Positions 33,986-41,487 of a DNA stretch of 44,459 nt are shown here, piece after piece; position 1 is the first letter of the stretch, and each line of letters begins with the position of its first letter. Made by a program: the position numbers and the translations under genes. The DNA comes from Halalkalicoccus jeotgali B3. GTDB lineage: Archaea; Halobacteriota; Halobacteria; Halobacteriales; Halalkalicoccaceae. Below the pieces are notes generated by a model. The model did no database searches and was not told where the DNA came from. It saw only the letters and a program-made list of their open reading frames with translations. Where the stretch lies: NCBI RefSeq assembly GCF_000196895.1, contig NC_014301.1:1-44459 (forward strand). The letters run 5' to 3'.

Positions 33986-34012
33986 GTTTGTGAATCCTCC
34001 TTTGAAAACCGA

Positions 34013-34699
34013 TCAGATCGTTCGATCTTCGTAATGGCCGAAGATGTCCGTGATCTCTGGATCTGCTCCAGAACCAGAATAGACCGTCAATAGATCGTTC
34101 GCCTTGATTCGGGTATTCCCTCGTGGAGTCAGTGGCTTTTCTTCGCTCTCACGTCCGACAGCCACGATCAAGATATCGTCCGAAAGCAGACCCTCTTCAC
34201 CTGCTTCGGTGAGTGTCTTTCCAGCGATCGGTGCGTCCTCTGTGACCGTTATTTCGAAGACTTCAGCCTCCTCGCCGATACGCATGTAATCGACGATAGC
34301 TGGCCTGGCAACTGCCCGGTAGAGGTGCCCGGCGATGAGCTGTTGCGGATTTTCGATCGTGTTGACCCCAATCTGCCGAAACAGGTTCATATGCTCGGGG
34401 TTGTGGACGACTGAAACGATGGCGGGAATTTCGAGTTCCTGTGCGAGCAACGCGACCATCACGTTCGTCGCGTCCTGGTCGGTCGTCGAAATGATGCCGT
34501 CTGCCCGTTCAGCCCCGGCATCGTTGAGCGTATCTTTCAGGGTTGCATCCGCATTGAGTACTAAACAGTCGTACTCGCTGGCGACCGCGTCAGCTCTTTG
34601 TTTGTCTCTCTCGATGACCACGACTTCGTTTCCGGACCGAGTTGCGATGTCGATCAGTGGCGTTCCGATGTCGCCTGCTCCAACGATGATGATGTACAT
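34013..34699 (-). CDS. trkA: TrkA gating subunit (proximal copy)
   Basis: A 228-aa protein with RCK_N (MYIIIVGAGDIGTPLIDIA, VVVIERD) and RCK_C (TPRGNTRIKANDLLTVYSG). Same layout as the copy at 31572 but distinct in sequence. Each trkA lies directly before a trkH (the second with a Usp gene between), implying two complete transporters rather than one duplicated subunit. Confidence 0.92.
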   Translation of the reverse strand: MYIIIVGAGDIGTPLIDIATRSGNEVVVIERDKQRADAVASEYDCLVLNADATLKDTLNDAGAERADGIISTTDQDATNVMVALLAQELEIPAIVSVVHNPEHMNLFRQIGVNTIENPQQLIAGHLYRAVARPAIVDYMRIGEEAEVFEITVTEDAPIAGKTLTEAGEEGLLSDDILIVAVGRESEEKPLTPRGNTRIKANDLLTVYSGSGADPEITDIFGHYEDRTI

Positions 34700-34755
34700 A
34701 GGTAGCGTATTCTATTCGCTTGTTGTCTGTGCGTACGATCGATATCCGGTCACAC

Positions 34756-35199
34756 TCATTGTTCGTTCACCTCACCGTCGCTGAGAACCAGAATCGGCAC
34801 GTCGGTCTTGTTGACGAGATTGTGGGTCACGTCACCAGTCAACAATTTCCGCCAGCGACTCCCGCCACGGGGAGTGAACGCGATGGCACTTGCATCAAGC
34901 TCGTGAGCCGCATCGATGACCGTTGAGGCGATATCAGTTCCGTAGAGGATCTTTGTTTCGAGGGCAATCCCGGTATCGGAGAGGCCATCGGAAATAGCGG
35001 CGAACATGTCCTGCGCCCACTGTTCACGCTGCTCCACAGAGGCTTTATCAGGCGCTCCACCCGCTTTCTCGATGACGTGGACCGCAATCACTGTGGAGTC
35101 CGTCCCCTCGACGTACGGGACGAGCGTGGCAGCTGTCGCTTCGGCGTCATCGGGGTTTGCGACGGGAACGACCACTTGTCTGAAGAATGACTCCGTCAT
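34756..35199 (-). CDS. UspA-family universal stress protein
   Basis: A 147-aa single-domain Usp: QVVVPVANPDDAEATAATLV at the start, STVIAVHVIEKAG, and the C-terminal DASAIAFTPRGGSRWRKLL region, the slot of the ATP-binding G-x2-G-x9-G(S/T) motif, here changed to GGSRW...GDVTHNLVN. Its start overlaps the stop of the upstream 118-aa gene (ATGA), and trkA follows after 56 bases. A regulatory partner for the proximal Trk pair. Confidence 0.85.
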   Translation of the reverse strand: MTESFFRQVVVPVANPDDAEATAATLVPYVEGTDSTVIAVHVIEKAGGAPDKASVEQREQWAQDMFAAISDGLSDTGIALETKILYGTDIASTVIDAAHELDASAIAFTPRGGSRWRKLLTGDVTHNLVNKTDVPILVLSDGEVNEQ

Positions 35200-35552
35200 C
35201 TCAGTCGCCCCCCGGTGTCACCGTGGACCTTTCCGAGGTAATGCCATTTGTACTGACCGTCCCCGTCATCGATATCGGGTTCCCATTTGACCCTGTAGGC
35301 GAATGGCCCGCGTGCCTCGCCTGTTTCATCCGGGCGCTCTACGATGACGACCGTGTATGCGCCGTGGTCTTCCATGCGAACGAGTTCTTCCCCCTCTCGT
35401 GCTTCGATCGCATCGGTGAGTGGCGGATGGTCCCGAAGGAGTTGCTGCGCGTAATGGATGATCTCCCTGAGTTGACTGTCACTGCTGCCTTCGAGTGCAG
35501 TCGTAACTTCCTCGGAGACATCTTCGGGAGAGTCGATTTTGGATGGAGTCAT
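35196..35552 (-). CDS. Conserved haloarchaeal protein, first gene of the Trk-Usp operon
   Basis: A 118-aa protein: an N-terminal acidic helix pair (SQLREIIHYAQQLLRDH), then a beta-rich half (HGAYTVVIVERPD, GPFAYRVKWEPDI, KWHYLGKVHGD). I recognise the type from haloarchaeal genomes but not its function. It is coupled by ATGA overlap to a Usp gene, so a role in the same potassium or stress unit is likely. Confidence 0.65.
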   Translation of the reverse strand: MTPSKIDSPEDVSEEVTTALEGSSDSQLREIIHYAQQLLRDHPPLTDAIEAREGEELVRMEDHGAYTVVIVERPDETGEARGPFAYRVKWEPDIDDGDGQYKWHYLGKVHGDTGGRLR

Positions 35553-35728
35553 GAGTTGTAATTGCTCACTGCCGTTTCCAGTCTGACTACACGGACCAGG
35601 AGGCCCGGCGAGCCAACGTTTCGAACGGCGTGATTGCTGTCACGGAATCTCTCTACCCACCCTAGAATTTCCGGGTAGCAATAAATCTTAGCCTTTGATT
35701 TTTGATAGAGAGAATATATGGCGATCAA

Positions 35729-35746
35729 ATTTTCCGGACCGAAAAT
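35729..35746. promoter_or_regulatory. ATTTTC-n6-GAAAAT inverted repeat (Lrp-type operator candidate)
   Basis: ATTTTC (35729-35734) and GAAAAT (35741-35746) around a 6-base spacer, in the divergent region between the Trk-Usp operon and the membrane-protein gene. AT-rich arms with a short spacer are typical of Lrp/AsnC sites; the Lrp-RCK_C regulator is encoded 0.7 kb away. The rest of 35553-35778 is AT-rich promoter-like DNA without a gene. Confidence 0.4.
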
Positions 35747-35778
35747 CCATCAACCTGGCGTACAGAAGTAAGTGTTAA

Positions 35779-36204
35779 ATGGGTGGATCGACCGAACCCG
35801 ACGAGTTCGATGGACCTACTCAAACACTACGCGGGCGAGCCGCAGAAACCATCGAACGGGTCTGTGTAATTACTGCTCGATGGTCACTACCGCTGATTCT
35901 GCCCGTTGGCTGTTTGTTCTGCGTGTACCTGATCGGAGGATACGTAGCCGTCTCCTTCGGTCTGTGGTCACCATCGTATGCCTTCCTGTCGCTGTCAGAA
36001 GACGTGTACTTTGCGTGGCTTGGGTTTCTCTCGGGAACCGTTATCTGCCTTGGAACAGGCTCCTTGATTGGGCTCGCATTCCTGACGGAAGGGGACAGTC
36101 GGATTCACAACGAGCTCTCGATTCTATTTTCTTTCATCGGGTTCGGATTTGGTGCAGGACTGCTTCGGATGACCTATCCGACCGTTCTTTCATCGTTACT
36201 CTGA
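35779..36204 (+). CDS. Three-helix membrane protein of the Trk island
   Basis: A 141-aa protein. After a soluble N-terminus come three hydrophobic helices: about 36-59 (LPVGCLFCVYLIGGYVAV), 80-103 (GFLSGTVICLGTGSLIGLAF) and 113-131 (LSILFSFIGFGFGAGLLRM). No family recognised. It lies between the divergent Trk operon and the Lrp-RCK_C gene, so may be an accessory to K+ transport. Confidence 0.6.
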   Translation: MGGSTEPDEFDGPTQTLRGRAAETIERVCVITARWSLPLILPVGCLFCVYLIGGYVAVSFGLWSPSYAFLSLSEDVYFAWLGFLSGTVICLGTGSLIGLAFLTEGDSRIHNELSILFSFIGFGFGAGLLRMTYPTVLSSLL

Positions 36205-36412
36205 GCGTTGTGTGAGACGTTGTCATGATGGGTTTGTGTGATTCTGCCGAGGGCGTTGAGCAGAGAAGGACCCATTGCAAAATGCCGTACTACGTCAGTT
36301 AAACGAATCTGAATACATAGCACAGATCACGTACAGATTCAGGAACTGGCATCGGTGGGGCACTGCTGGACGACAGGGAAGACCCTTTATCGGCCCTGAT
36401 CGTAGTTTCTGT

Positions 36413-37156
36413 ATGGGCTACCACATTGATGAGATCGACAAACGCATCCTCTATTATTTAGCACTGGACGCACGGAACACCTCCACATCAGATATCGCTG
36501 ACGAAATGGAAGTGACTGCGGCGACCATCCGAAACCGGATCAACCAGCTCGAAGAAGAGGGGATCCTTCGAGGGTACCTTGCCGACATTCATTATAAGGC
36601 TATCAACGGACTTGTCACCTATCAGCTCCGGTGTACAGCGTCCATCCCGGATCGGTCCCGACTCGCTCAGGCGGCCCGGGAAATTTCCGGAGTCATAACA
36701 GTTCGAGAGTTAATGGCGGGGTCTGCGAATCTGGTAGTTACGGTTGTCGGGTCAGACACCGCGCACATCAACCAAGCTGCGGGAGAACTCGCCGATCTGG
36801 GGTTAGAAATTGAGGAAGAAAACGTTATCGAAGGCGAGTACCACACTCCATACAATCCGTTTGGTCCGGAAAACGTGCCGAAGGGGCCGTCATTAACGGA
36901 TTTCATGAGTCTTGCCGGGGACGCGGAAGTCGTGGAGTTTACTGTCTCGGAGGGAGCCGAAGTCGCCGGGCTGACCATCGAGCAAGCAGTTGAGGAAGGG
37001 TTGTTGGCTGACGAGATGTTAGTCGTTGGTATTGAGCGGGAGGGTGACGTGCTTACGCCAAAGGGGGAAACAACTATTCAGAAGGGAGATGTCATTTCCC
37101 TGTTCTCAAAAACAGGGTTAGAGAAAGACGCATTACAAGTGTTTGGTACACAATGA
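36413..37156 (+). CDS. Lrp/AsnC regulator fused to an RCK_C (TrkA-C) domain
   Basis: A 247-aa protein. Residues 4-50 are an AsnC-type helix-turn-helix (IDEIDKRILYYLALDARNTS, then EMEVTAATIRNRINQLEEEG). Residues about 60-140 are the ligand-binding alpha/beta domain of the family. Residues about 170-247 are a TrkA-C domain (VAGLTIEQAVEEGLLADEML, TPKGETTIQKGDVISLFSK). Thus the sensor piece of the K+ gating subunit sits on a transcription factor, which should read the same ligand as TrkA and control the adjacent trk genes. ATG at 36413 follows TATA-like ctttat by about 28 bases; the open frame extends to 36275. Confidence 0.85.
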   Translation: MGYHIDEIDKRILYYLALDARNTSTSDIADEMEVTAATIRNRINQLEEEGILRGYLADIHYKAINGLVTYQLRCTASIPDRSRLAQAAREISGVITVRELMAGSANLVVTVVGSDTAHINQAAGELADLGLEIEEENVIEGEYHTPYNPFGPENVPKGPSLTDFMSLAGDAEVVEFTVSEGAEVAGLTIEQAVEEGLLADEMLVVGIEREGDVLTPKGETTIQKGDVISLFSKTGLEKDALQVFGTQ

Positions 37157-37210
37157 GGGCGGAAGAATTGAACATAGCAGGGACACTACGGAAGTCAGAG
37201 GGGTAAGTTG

Positions 37211-37327
37211 ATGAAATGTGATCGGTGTGGAGCGGATGCATCTGTTGAGCGGTATGATGTAGACGAATTCACGGGCCTCCTCTGTGAGGACTGTGTTGAA
37301 GTGTGGGACCGAATTCAGTCGGAATGA
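37211..37327 (+). CDS. 38-aa CxxC zinc-finger microprotein
   Basis: MKCDRCGADASVERYDVDEF then GLLCEDCVEVW: two CxxC pairs 19 residues apart, a small zinc ribbon. It begins 54 bases after the Lrp-RCK_C stop and is probably co-transcribed with it. Similar tiny zinc-finger proteins in haloarchaea are regulatory; this one is distinct from the copy at 20499. Confidence 0.7.
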   Translation: MKCDRCGADASVERYDVDEFTGLLCEDCVEVWDRIQSE

Positions 37328-37818
37328 TAGACGGCGGGGTGACCTTTTGTAGTCTCCATGTAGCTATACAACCAAAATAATCTATCTCTGATAAGATCCT
37401 CAGCGATATGTTTGCATCCCTACTGAGCGGCTGTTTCACCGTAGATAGTATTTGACCAATAGAATTTCCACAGAGGTATGTTTCCTAATTGGTGGTTTGT
37501 AGAAATCCAAACGCCGAATCTGTGCAACGAGGGGTAGCACAAAATATACAGTCGAATACGGTTTATAGAACGAGAAGCAGAGGGTACGGAGGTCATATCC
37601 CTTGTTATCGGACGAATTGAGTATTTCCCAATCCACTTTTGATTAGGCCAATAATCAATAGTGGAAACAAGAGGGTCGTCGCTGTCTCCGAAGCGCAACC
37701 GCTATACCTCAGAAAAATCGGCTGTACTCAGCTCTCATCAGAAGTTAGTATGAGGTCCATTTAATCTGAAGCGAGCTATAAAGATGGGAAGGTAAGCGTC
37801 GCTTAGGTAGTCTGGGAA
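37328..37818. other. AT-rich intergenic region
   Basis: No frame here looks like a real protein; the longest (minus strand, 37420-37698) has atypical composition and no start signal. A degenerate relative of the inverted-repeat element occurs at 37521-37541 (TGTGCAAC...GTAGCACA). Confidence 0.4.
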
Positions 37819-38223
37819 CTACTCTGCCGCTGTAGTTTCTGTGTCGACCCAGAACTCCCAACGTCCAATGCTATCTACAACGCCGTTGGCGATGTTAGCA
37901 CTGATGTAGTCCCGTATCTCCGTCGTCGGCTTCCCTTTCACATTTGGATAATGTGAAGACGCATACGCCTTTACAATCTTCAAGAGACGATCTTTGTTGT
38001 CCGGAAGAACAACATAGTCGCCCTTGATATTGTATGCAGGGACGGAACTACTTTTTTCACCTTCGATCTGGCCACTTTTTGCCATTCGTTTGGCAACATG
38101 TCTCACGTGGCCGTTCGAGTAGCCGATCCCGGTCGCTATTTCGTGTACCGTTGATTTTCCATTCTGGTCCAGGAACCCCAGAATTTGCGGTTCAGCGGTT
38201 GGGTCTGTTGATTTTGAGCTCAT
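37819..38223 (-). CDS. Winged-helix regulator with full-length Shine-Dalgarno
   Basis: A 134-aa protein. ILGFLDQNGKSTVHEIATGI and YSNGHVRHVAKRMAKSG form a helix-turn-helix, followed by the wing IEGEKSSSVPAYNIKG and a C-terminal helical region. Unusually for this plasmid the start is preceded by a complete ribosome-binding site. It is divergent from the CARF-HTH gene about 360 bases away and might control it. Confidence 0.7.
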   Translation of the reverse strand: MSSKSTDPTAEPQILGFLDQNGKSTVHEIATGIGYSNGHVRHVAKRMAKSGQIEGEKSSSVPAYNIKGDYVVLPDNKDRLLKIVKAYASSHYPNVKGKPTTEIRDYISANIANGVVDSIGRWEFWVDTETTAAE

Positions 38224-38228
38224 TGATT

Positions 38229-38240
38229 ATCACCTCCTTT
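38229..38240 (-). promoter_or_regulatory. Near-complete Shine-Dalgarno before the winged-helix gene
   Basis: On the minus strand AAAGGAGGTGAT ends 5 bases before the ATG at 38223, complementing essentially the whole 16S 3' tail. Most genes here lack such a site, so this message must have a leader and should be translated strongly. Confidence 0.7.
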
Positions 38241-38493
38241 AGTCGAGCTCAAGCCAAAGAGTTGATTTACACCTACTGTGTTGACCCAGTTGGAGACGAT
38301 CCATCCGGGTGCGTCAACCCGTGGCTTGATGCGATTCAGCCTCGTTGCCCGCATTCCCTAGTAAAGTCCTGCGGGCGTACAGCGCTCGATTCTGGCACCC
38401 GGTTCGACGATTCTTGAGACCCCTGTATAAGAAGCCTCTCTCGCCACGCGTGCTCTATCAACTCATAAGGGATAATTGATTATATATGTTATG

Positions 38494-38520
38494 GCATAGA
38501 TGGCATAGATAGCATACATA
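38494..38520. repeat. Three 9-bp tandem repeats upstream of the CARF-HTH gene
   Basis: GCATAGATG, GCATAGATA and GCATACATA run head to tail, ending 61 bases before the ATG at 38582. The AT-rich flank is promoter-like. A likely operator for the CARF-HTH protein or its divergent neighbour. Bases 38241-38493 contain no gene. Confidence 0.55.
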
Positions 38521-38581
38521 CCATCACAATAATCGAGACATCGTAAACCATACGCGGAACTGGTTCCATTGACTGATAACG

Positions 38582-39307
38582 ATGAATCTACAAGTTCCAG
38601 AGAGGATCCATATTGCTCCATTAGGGTATGACGATTTGCGAATATACCAATCAGCGCAGAAATTGAAGGCAGATCACGTTGTGTTAGTTCACCATGATGA
38701 CCCAACTGATACCGGTCGAGAACACTATGAAAATACGAAAAAAGGTCTGGAAAAGATAGAGATTGATCCAGATATAAGAACCGGAAATATATTCGACATG
38801 TATGAAATGATGGGTATTTTTGGTAACATTGTCAACGAATTTGAAGAAGATGATGTTTTTATAAATTTATCCACAGGGAGTAAGATCACCTCTATTGCGG
38901 GGATGCTCACTACAATGGCAAATACAGGAATAACTCCTTTTTATACAAATGCGATATACGATGATGATGGGAAAGTAATTAATGTGACAGGTGTCACAGA
39001 ACTCCCTGTTTACCCTATAGATCCGCCAGAACCCCAACATGTAAAGATACTTAAGTACCTCACAGAGAATGGAAAGTCAAAGAAACAAGAGCTTATTCGC
39101 TATGCAGAGGAAGAGGGGTTACCGTTTATAGGAGAATACAATATCAAAGAAGACCGGGCTAAGTATAGGCTTTTAGACACACATATTATGTCCTATTTAC
39201 TTGATAACAGGTACGTTCATGTGAGGAGCGTTGGGAGAGAAAAGCAAGTCGAGATCACTAACCATGGTAAAGACACTGTTCGAGCATTTGAGTATCTCAT
39301 AGAGTAG
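38582..39307 (+). CDS. CARF-domain transcription regulator (HFX_2341/DUF6293-like)
   Basis: A 241-aa protein. The N-terminal Rossmann-like CARF domain has strand-loop ERIHIAPLGYDDLRIYQSA, strand DHVVLVHHDD and the ligand-loop DVFINLSTGSKITSIAGML (residues 91-109). The C-terminal half (about 150-241) is a winged helix (VKILKYLTENGKSKKQELIR, MSYLLDNRYVHVRS). CARF domains bind cyclic oligoadenylates made by type III CRISPR Cas10, and CARF-HTH proteins switch transcription. No CRISPR array or cas gene is present in this circle. The gene is markedly more A/T-rich than its neighbours with frequent ATA and AGA codons, suggesting recent acquisition. Confidence 0.75.
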   Translation: MNLQVPERIHIAPLGYDDLRIYQSAQKLKADHVVLVHHDDPTDTGREHYENTKKGLEKIEIDPDIRTGNIFDMYEMMGIFGNIVNEFEEDDVFINLSTGSKITSIAGMLTTMANTGITPFYTNAIYDDDGKVINVTGVTELPVYPIDPPEPQHVKILKYLTENGKSKKQELIRYAEEEGLPFIGEYNIKEDRAKYRLLDTHIMSYLLDNRYVHVRSVGREKQVEITNHGKDTVRAFEYLIE

Positions 39308-39354
39308 TAAGCAATTTCTACCTCCTGCCAAGCAGCAATCCTCCCAGACCGTCG

Positions 39355-39505
39355 CTACACGATCCTACACGATCATTATTCAGCACGCCGCCTTCGAGTA
39401 ATCTGTGTTCAACAGAGTATACTCAGTTCAGAAACGTTTCCAGCATCCGAATCCACATCGTGGAATAATTATATGTATCTTGTATCTGTATACTGGATAC
39501 AGATA
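39355..39505. repeat. parS: Partition-site candidate upstream of parA
   Basis: A perfect tandem repeat CTACACGATC (39355-39364, 39365-39374). Then GTATCT at 39475 and 39482 (7 bp apart) and an exact inverted pair TATCTGTAT/ATACAGATA (39483-39491, 39497-39505) running into the parA start codon. The same GTATCTG/CAGATAC word recurs after the operon (40756-40787). Confidence 0.6.
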
Positions 39506-40350
39506 TGGTAAACGCTATACAACGGGCGACGACGTACGTCCCAAAAGGTGGCGTGGGGAAAACGACATCAACGGCGCACATCGCAGTATCGGCACACAAC
39601 GACCACGGCCTCGATACACTCCTCATTGATCTCGCGGGGACCCAGAATGACCTCGCAACTCAGTTCGGGCTAGCCGACGATGTACGCGATCCTGACGCGC
39701 CTATTTCTGCAGTATTCAGCGAAAATTGGTCGTTCATCCGTGAGAACATCGACAACGTATTCGAGCGCATGGTTTTTGAAACGGATGAAGGACCAGACCT
39801 CATCCCCGCTGACAACGGTCTCGGAGCTGAGGATAACAACCTCGCAAACGTTCCACGGGAGAACCGCTATGACCGCCTCGAGAGGTTCATCACTGATGAA
39901 GTAGCACCACGGTATGATCTAGTATTACTCGACTTGCCCGGCAAGGAGGACAACATCACGATCAACGGTCTGTTTGCCGCTGAAAACGTAATCGCACCGC
40001 TAAAACCAGGCGAGTTCGAGCGGAAGCAGCTCGAAAATCTCCAGCGCGAGCTGGCGGCGATTCGAGACGACGGCGACCATGACGCACAACCGATGTTGCA
40101 GCTCGTCTTCGCGACGATGGTCGATTCAACGACGAACCTTGCAGACGAGTTTACGAACGTACTCGCCGAGGAATATCCTAAGATTTCTGGCCCGCCTATC
40201 TCAGAGTCAGCGAATATTGGAAACGAACAGGCGAACGGACGAACGCTGTTTGCCTTGTCCGACGACGAACTCTATGACACGGGACGGCGCGCACGCGAGG
40301 CGTACCGACAGCTCACGACCAGTCTACTTGAGCGATTGGAGGCCAGATAA
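39505..40350 (+). CDS. parA: ParA-type partition ATPase
   Basis: A 281-aa MinD/ParA ATPase. The deviant Walker A YVPKGGVGKTTSTAH (residues 11-25) carries the signature Lys of the family. Motif A' is LLIDLAGTQNDLA and motif B LVLLDLPGKED. Residues TQNDLATQFGL fit the haloarchaeal subgroup. It has no N-terminal DNA-binding domain, so it is a small (type Ib-like) ParA whose partner does the DNA binding. ParA moves plasmid copies apart before division. It starts inside the repeat cluster, implying repression by the partner. The partner gene follows after 1 base. Confidence 0.92.
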   Translation: MVNAIQRATTYVPKGGVGKTTSTAHIAVSAHNDHGLDTLLIDLAGTQNDLATQFGLADDVRDPDAPISAVFSENWSFIRENIDNVFERMVFETDEGPDLIPADNGLGAEDNNLANVPRENRYDRLERFITDEVAPRYDLVLLDLPGKEDNITINGLFAAENVIAPLKPGEFERKQLENLQRELAAIRDDGDHDAQPMLQLVFATMVDSTTNLADEFTNVLAEEYPKISGPPISESANIGNEQANGRTLFALSDDELYDTGRRAREAYRQLTTSLLERLEAR

Positions 40351-40351
40351 T

Positions 40352-40744
40352 ATGAGCAACGACAAGGACAAAGCTGAAAAACTACTCCAAGAATCGAAAG
40401 GCCAGTCCCGACACAAGACCGAACCCGAGAGTGCAGGGACGCCAACGCTTGAGGACGCGGTGGCCGACGCCTACCGACGACTTGAAAACAACGAGTTGCC
40501 ATCAAACATCACTCTTCGAGACGATAATCTCGCAGCACTGTTCGTCGGACTCGAGAAGTCTGACGAACTCTCTCCACTTGGGGAAGCGACTGCTGATGCA
40601 CTCGGACGTGAGGCCACGATCGACACGCGGGCCGATGTCCTCCGGTTGTTACTCCGATATGCTATCTCGGAGATAGACGGCTCGATACTCGAACGTGGAA
40701 AAGCTGGGAGAACACAGTATCTGACAGAAGATGACGATTTTTAG
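40352..40744 (+). CDS. Small ParA partner / centromere-binding protein candidate
   Basis: A 130-aa protein starting 1 base after parA's stop. The N-terminus is charged and disordered (KDKAEKLLQESKGQSRH), as in the ParA-stimulating tails of small ParB proteins. The C-terminal half is helical (ATIDTRADVLRLLLRYAISE) with basic residues near the end. No classical ParB motif is present. Its identity rests on operon position and on the flanking repeats. Confidence 0.65.
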   Translation: MSNDKDKAEKLLQESKGQSRHKTEPESAGTPTLEDAVADAYRRLENNELPSNITLRDDNLAALFVGLEKSDELSPLGEATADALGREATIDTRADVLRLLLRYAISEIDGSILERGKAGRTQYLTEDDDF

Positions 40745-40755
40745 ATTCGAATATT

Positions 40756-40787
40756 GTATCCAGATACTAGATACAGATATCAGATAC
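40756..40787. repeat. AGATAC iterons after the par operon
   Basis: GTATC at 40756, then AGATAC at 40762, 40769 and 40782 and AGATAT at 40775: start points 7, 6 and 7 bp apart. The same word occurs before parA, so the operon is bracketed by its probable binding sites. Heptad-spaced sites are typical of RHH centromere-binders. Confidence 0.6.
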
Positions 40788-40880
40788 AAGAATCCAAGTA
40801 GTAGACTGACACCGCATTCGAGCCTGAAGTAGATCGGAAGAGAGTGAATTGGAGAGAAAAAGAGTCAAAATGACTTATTT

Positions 40881-40925
40881 CCTTGTGCAACATTTTATGG
40901 AATATCCGCCTGATGTTGCACAAGG
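40881..40925. repeat. Inverted-repeat element, copy 3 of 3
   Basis: Perfect 13-bp arms CCTTGTGCAACAT (40881-40893) and ATGTTGCACAAGG (40913-40925). The 19-base interior differs from copies 1 and 2. It lies just before a broken small gene. Confidence 0.9.
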
Positions 40926-40929
40926 TCAA

Positions 40930-41053
40930 ATGGCCCCGATCCCATCGACGCTCCTACAGTACATCGTCGACGGGCTCCCAAAGCAGGACGACGAGATGGA
41001 TCATCAATAAGTTAGAGCAACTCGTCGTCCTTCCGGAGCACGTTGCCGAGTGA
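40930..41053 (+). pseudogene. Frameshifted small gene
   Basis: MAPIPSTLLQYIVDGLPKQD begins a normal-looking acidic protein, but the frame ends after 26 residues. The neighbouring frame continues with IINKLEQLVVLPEHVAE and a stop at 41053. One base change near 40995-41000 would restore a single 40-aa protein resembling small haloarchaeal antitoxin-like proteins. It starts 5 bases after inverted-repeat copy 3. Confidence 0.45.
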
Positions 41054-41091
41054 GAGCTATTCGCCGGTGAACTCAATCATTCTGCTCAGAC

Positions 41092-41487
41092 TCAGTATCG
41101 TTTGACATCGAGACCGTCGACATTCGCGAAATGGCTATCACGAGTGACAATCGTCCCGCTCGCCTCGCGAACGGTTCCAGCGATCAGGACGTCCCCGAGG
41201 TTGATTTTCTGACCAGACGTTTCGAGCTCACCGTCGACAAGCACGGCCTCGCGAGCAGCGGGCGGAGTGAGTGGAAGATGATCGGCCCAATCCAGTTGCT
41301 CAATCAGATCGGCGACGCCAGCCGCGCCACGGAGACGAGCGCCACCCCGGAGGACCTCAAACAAAGCGACCGAGGGGATTCGGTACGCTCGATCTGGATT
41401 CGATTCGAGGAGCGCTTTCGCGTCCTCTGATGCCTCGCGCTCTGTGTCGACATAGTCGATAAGGAAATTCGTATCAGGACAGTACAC
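41092..41487 (-). CDS. PIN-domain toxin, VapC-like
   Basis: A 131-aa PIN ribonuclease. D5 in CPDTNFLIDY, E44 in ALFEVLRGG and the later acidic set in INLGDVLIAGTV (D99) and VTRDSHF (D116) match the metal-binding carboxylates. VapC toxins cleave tRNA or rRNA when their antitoxin is lost, keeping the plasmid in the population. The start lies 14 bases inside the upstream regulator gene, so the two are translationally coupled. Confidence 0.85.
   Translation of the reverse strand: MYCPDTNFLIDYVDTEREASEDAKALLESNPDRAYRIPSVALFEVLRGGARLRGAAGVADLIEQLDWADHLPLTPPAAREAVLVDGELETSGQKINLGDVLIAGTVREASGTIVTRDSHFANVDGLDVKRY

Noticed and set aside
37521..37541. Fourth copy of the CCTTGTGCAAC inverted repeat
   Set aside because: Only 8-bp arms with a mismatch and a 5-base loop; too degenerate to count as the same element.
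37420..37698. Possible 92-aa minus-strand gene
   Set aside because: Non-acidic composition, no promoter or ribosome site, no family resemblance; treated as intergenic.
38494..38520. CRISPR array
   Set aside because: Three 9-bp units without spacers; tandem operator repeats, not a repeat-spacer array. No cas genes seen.
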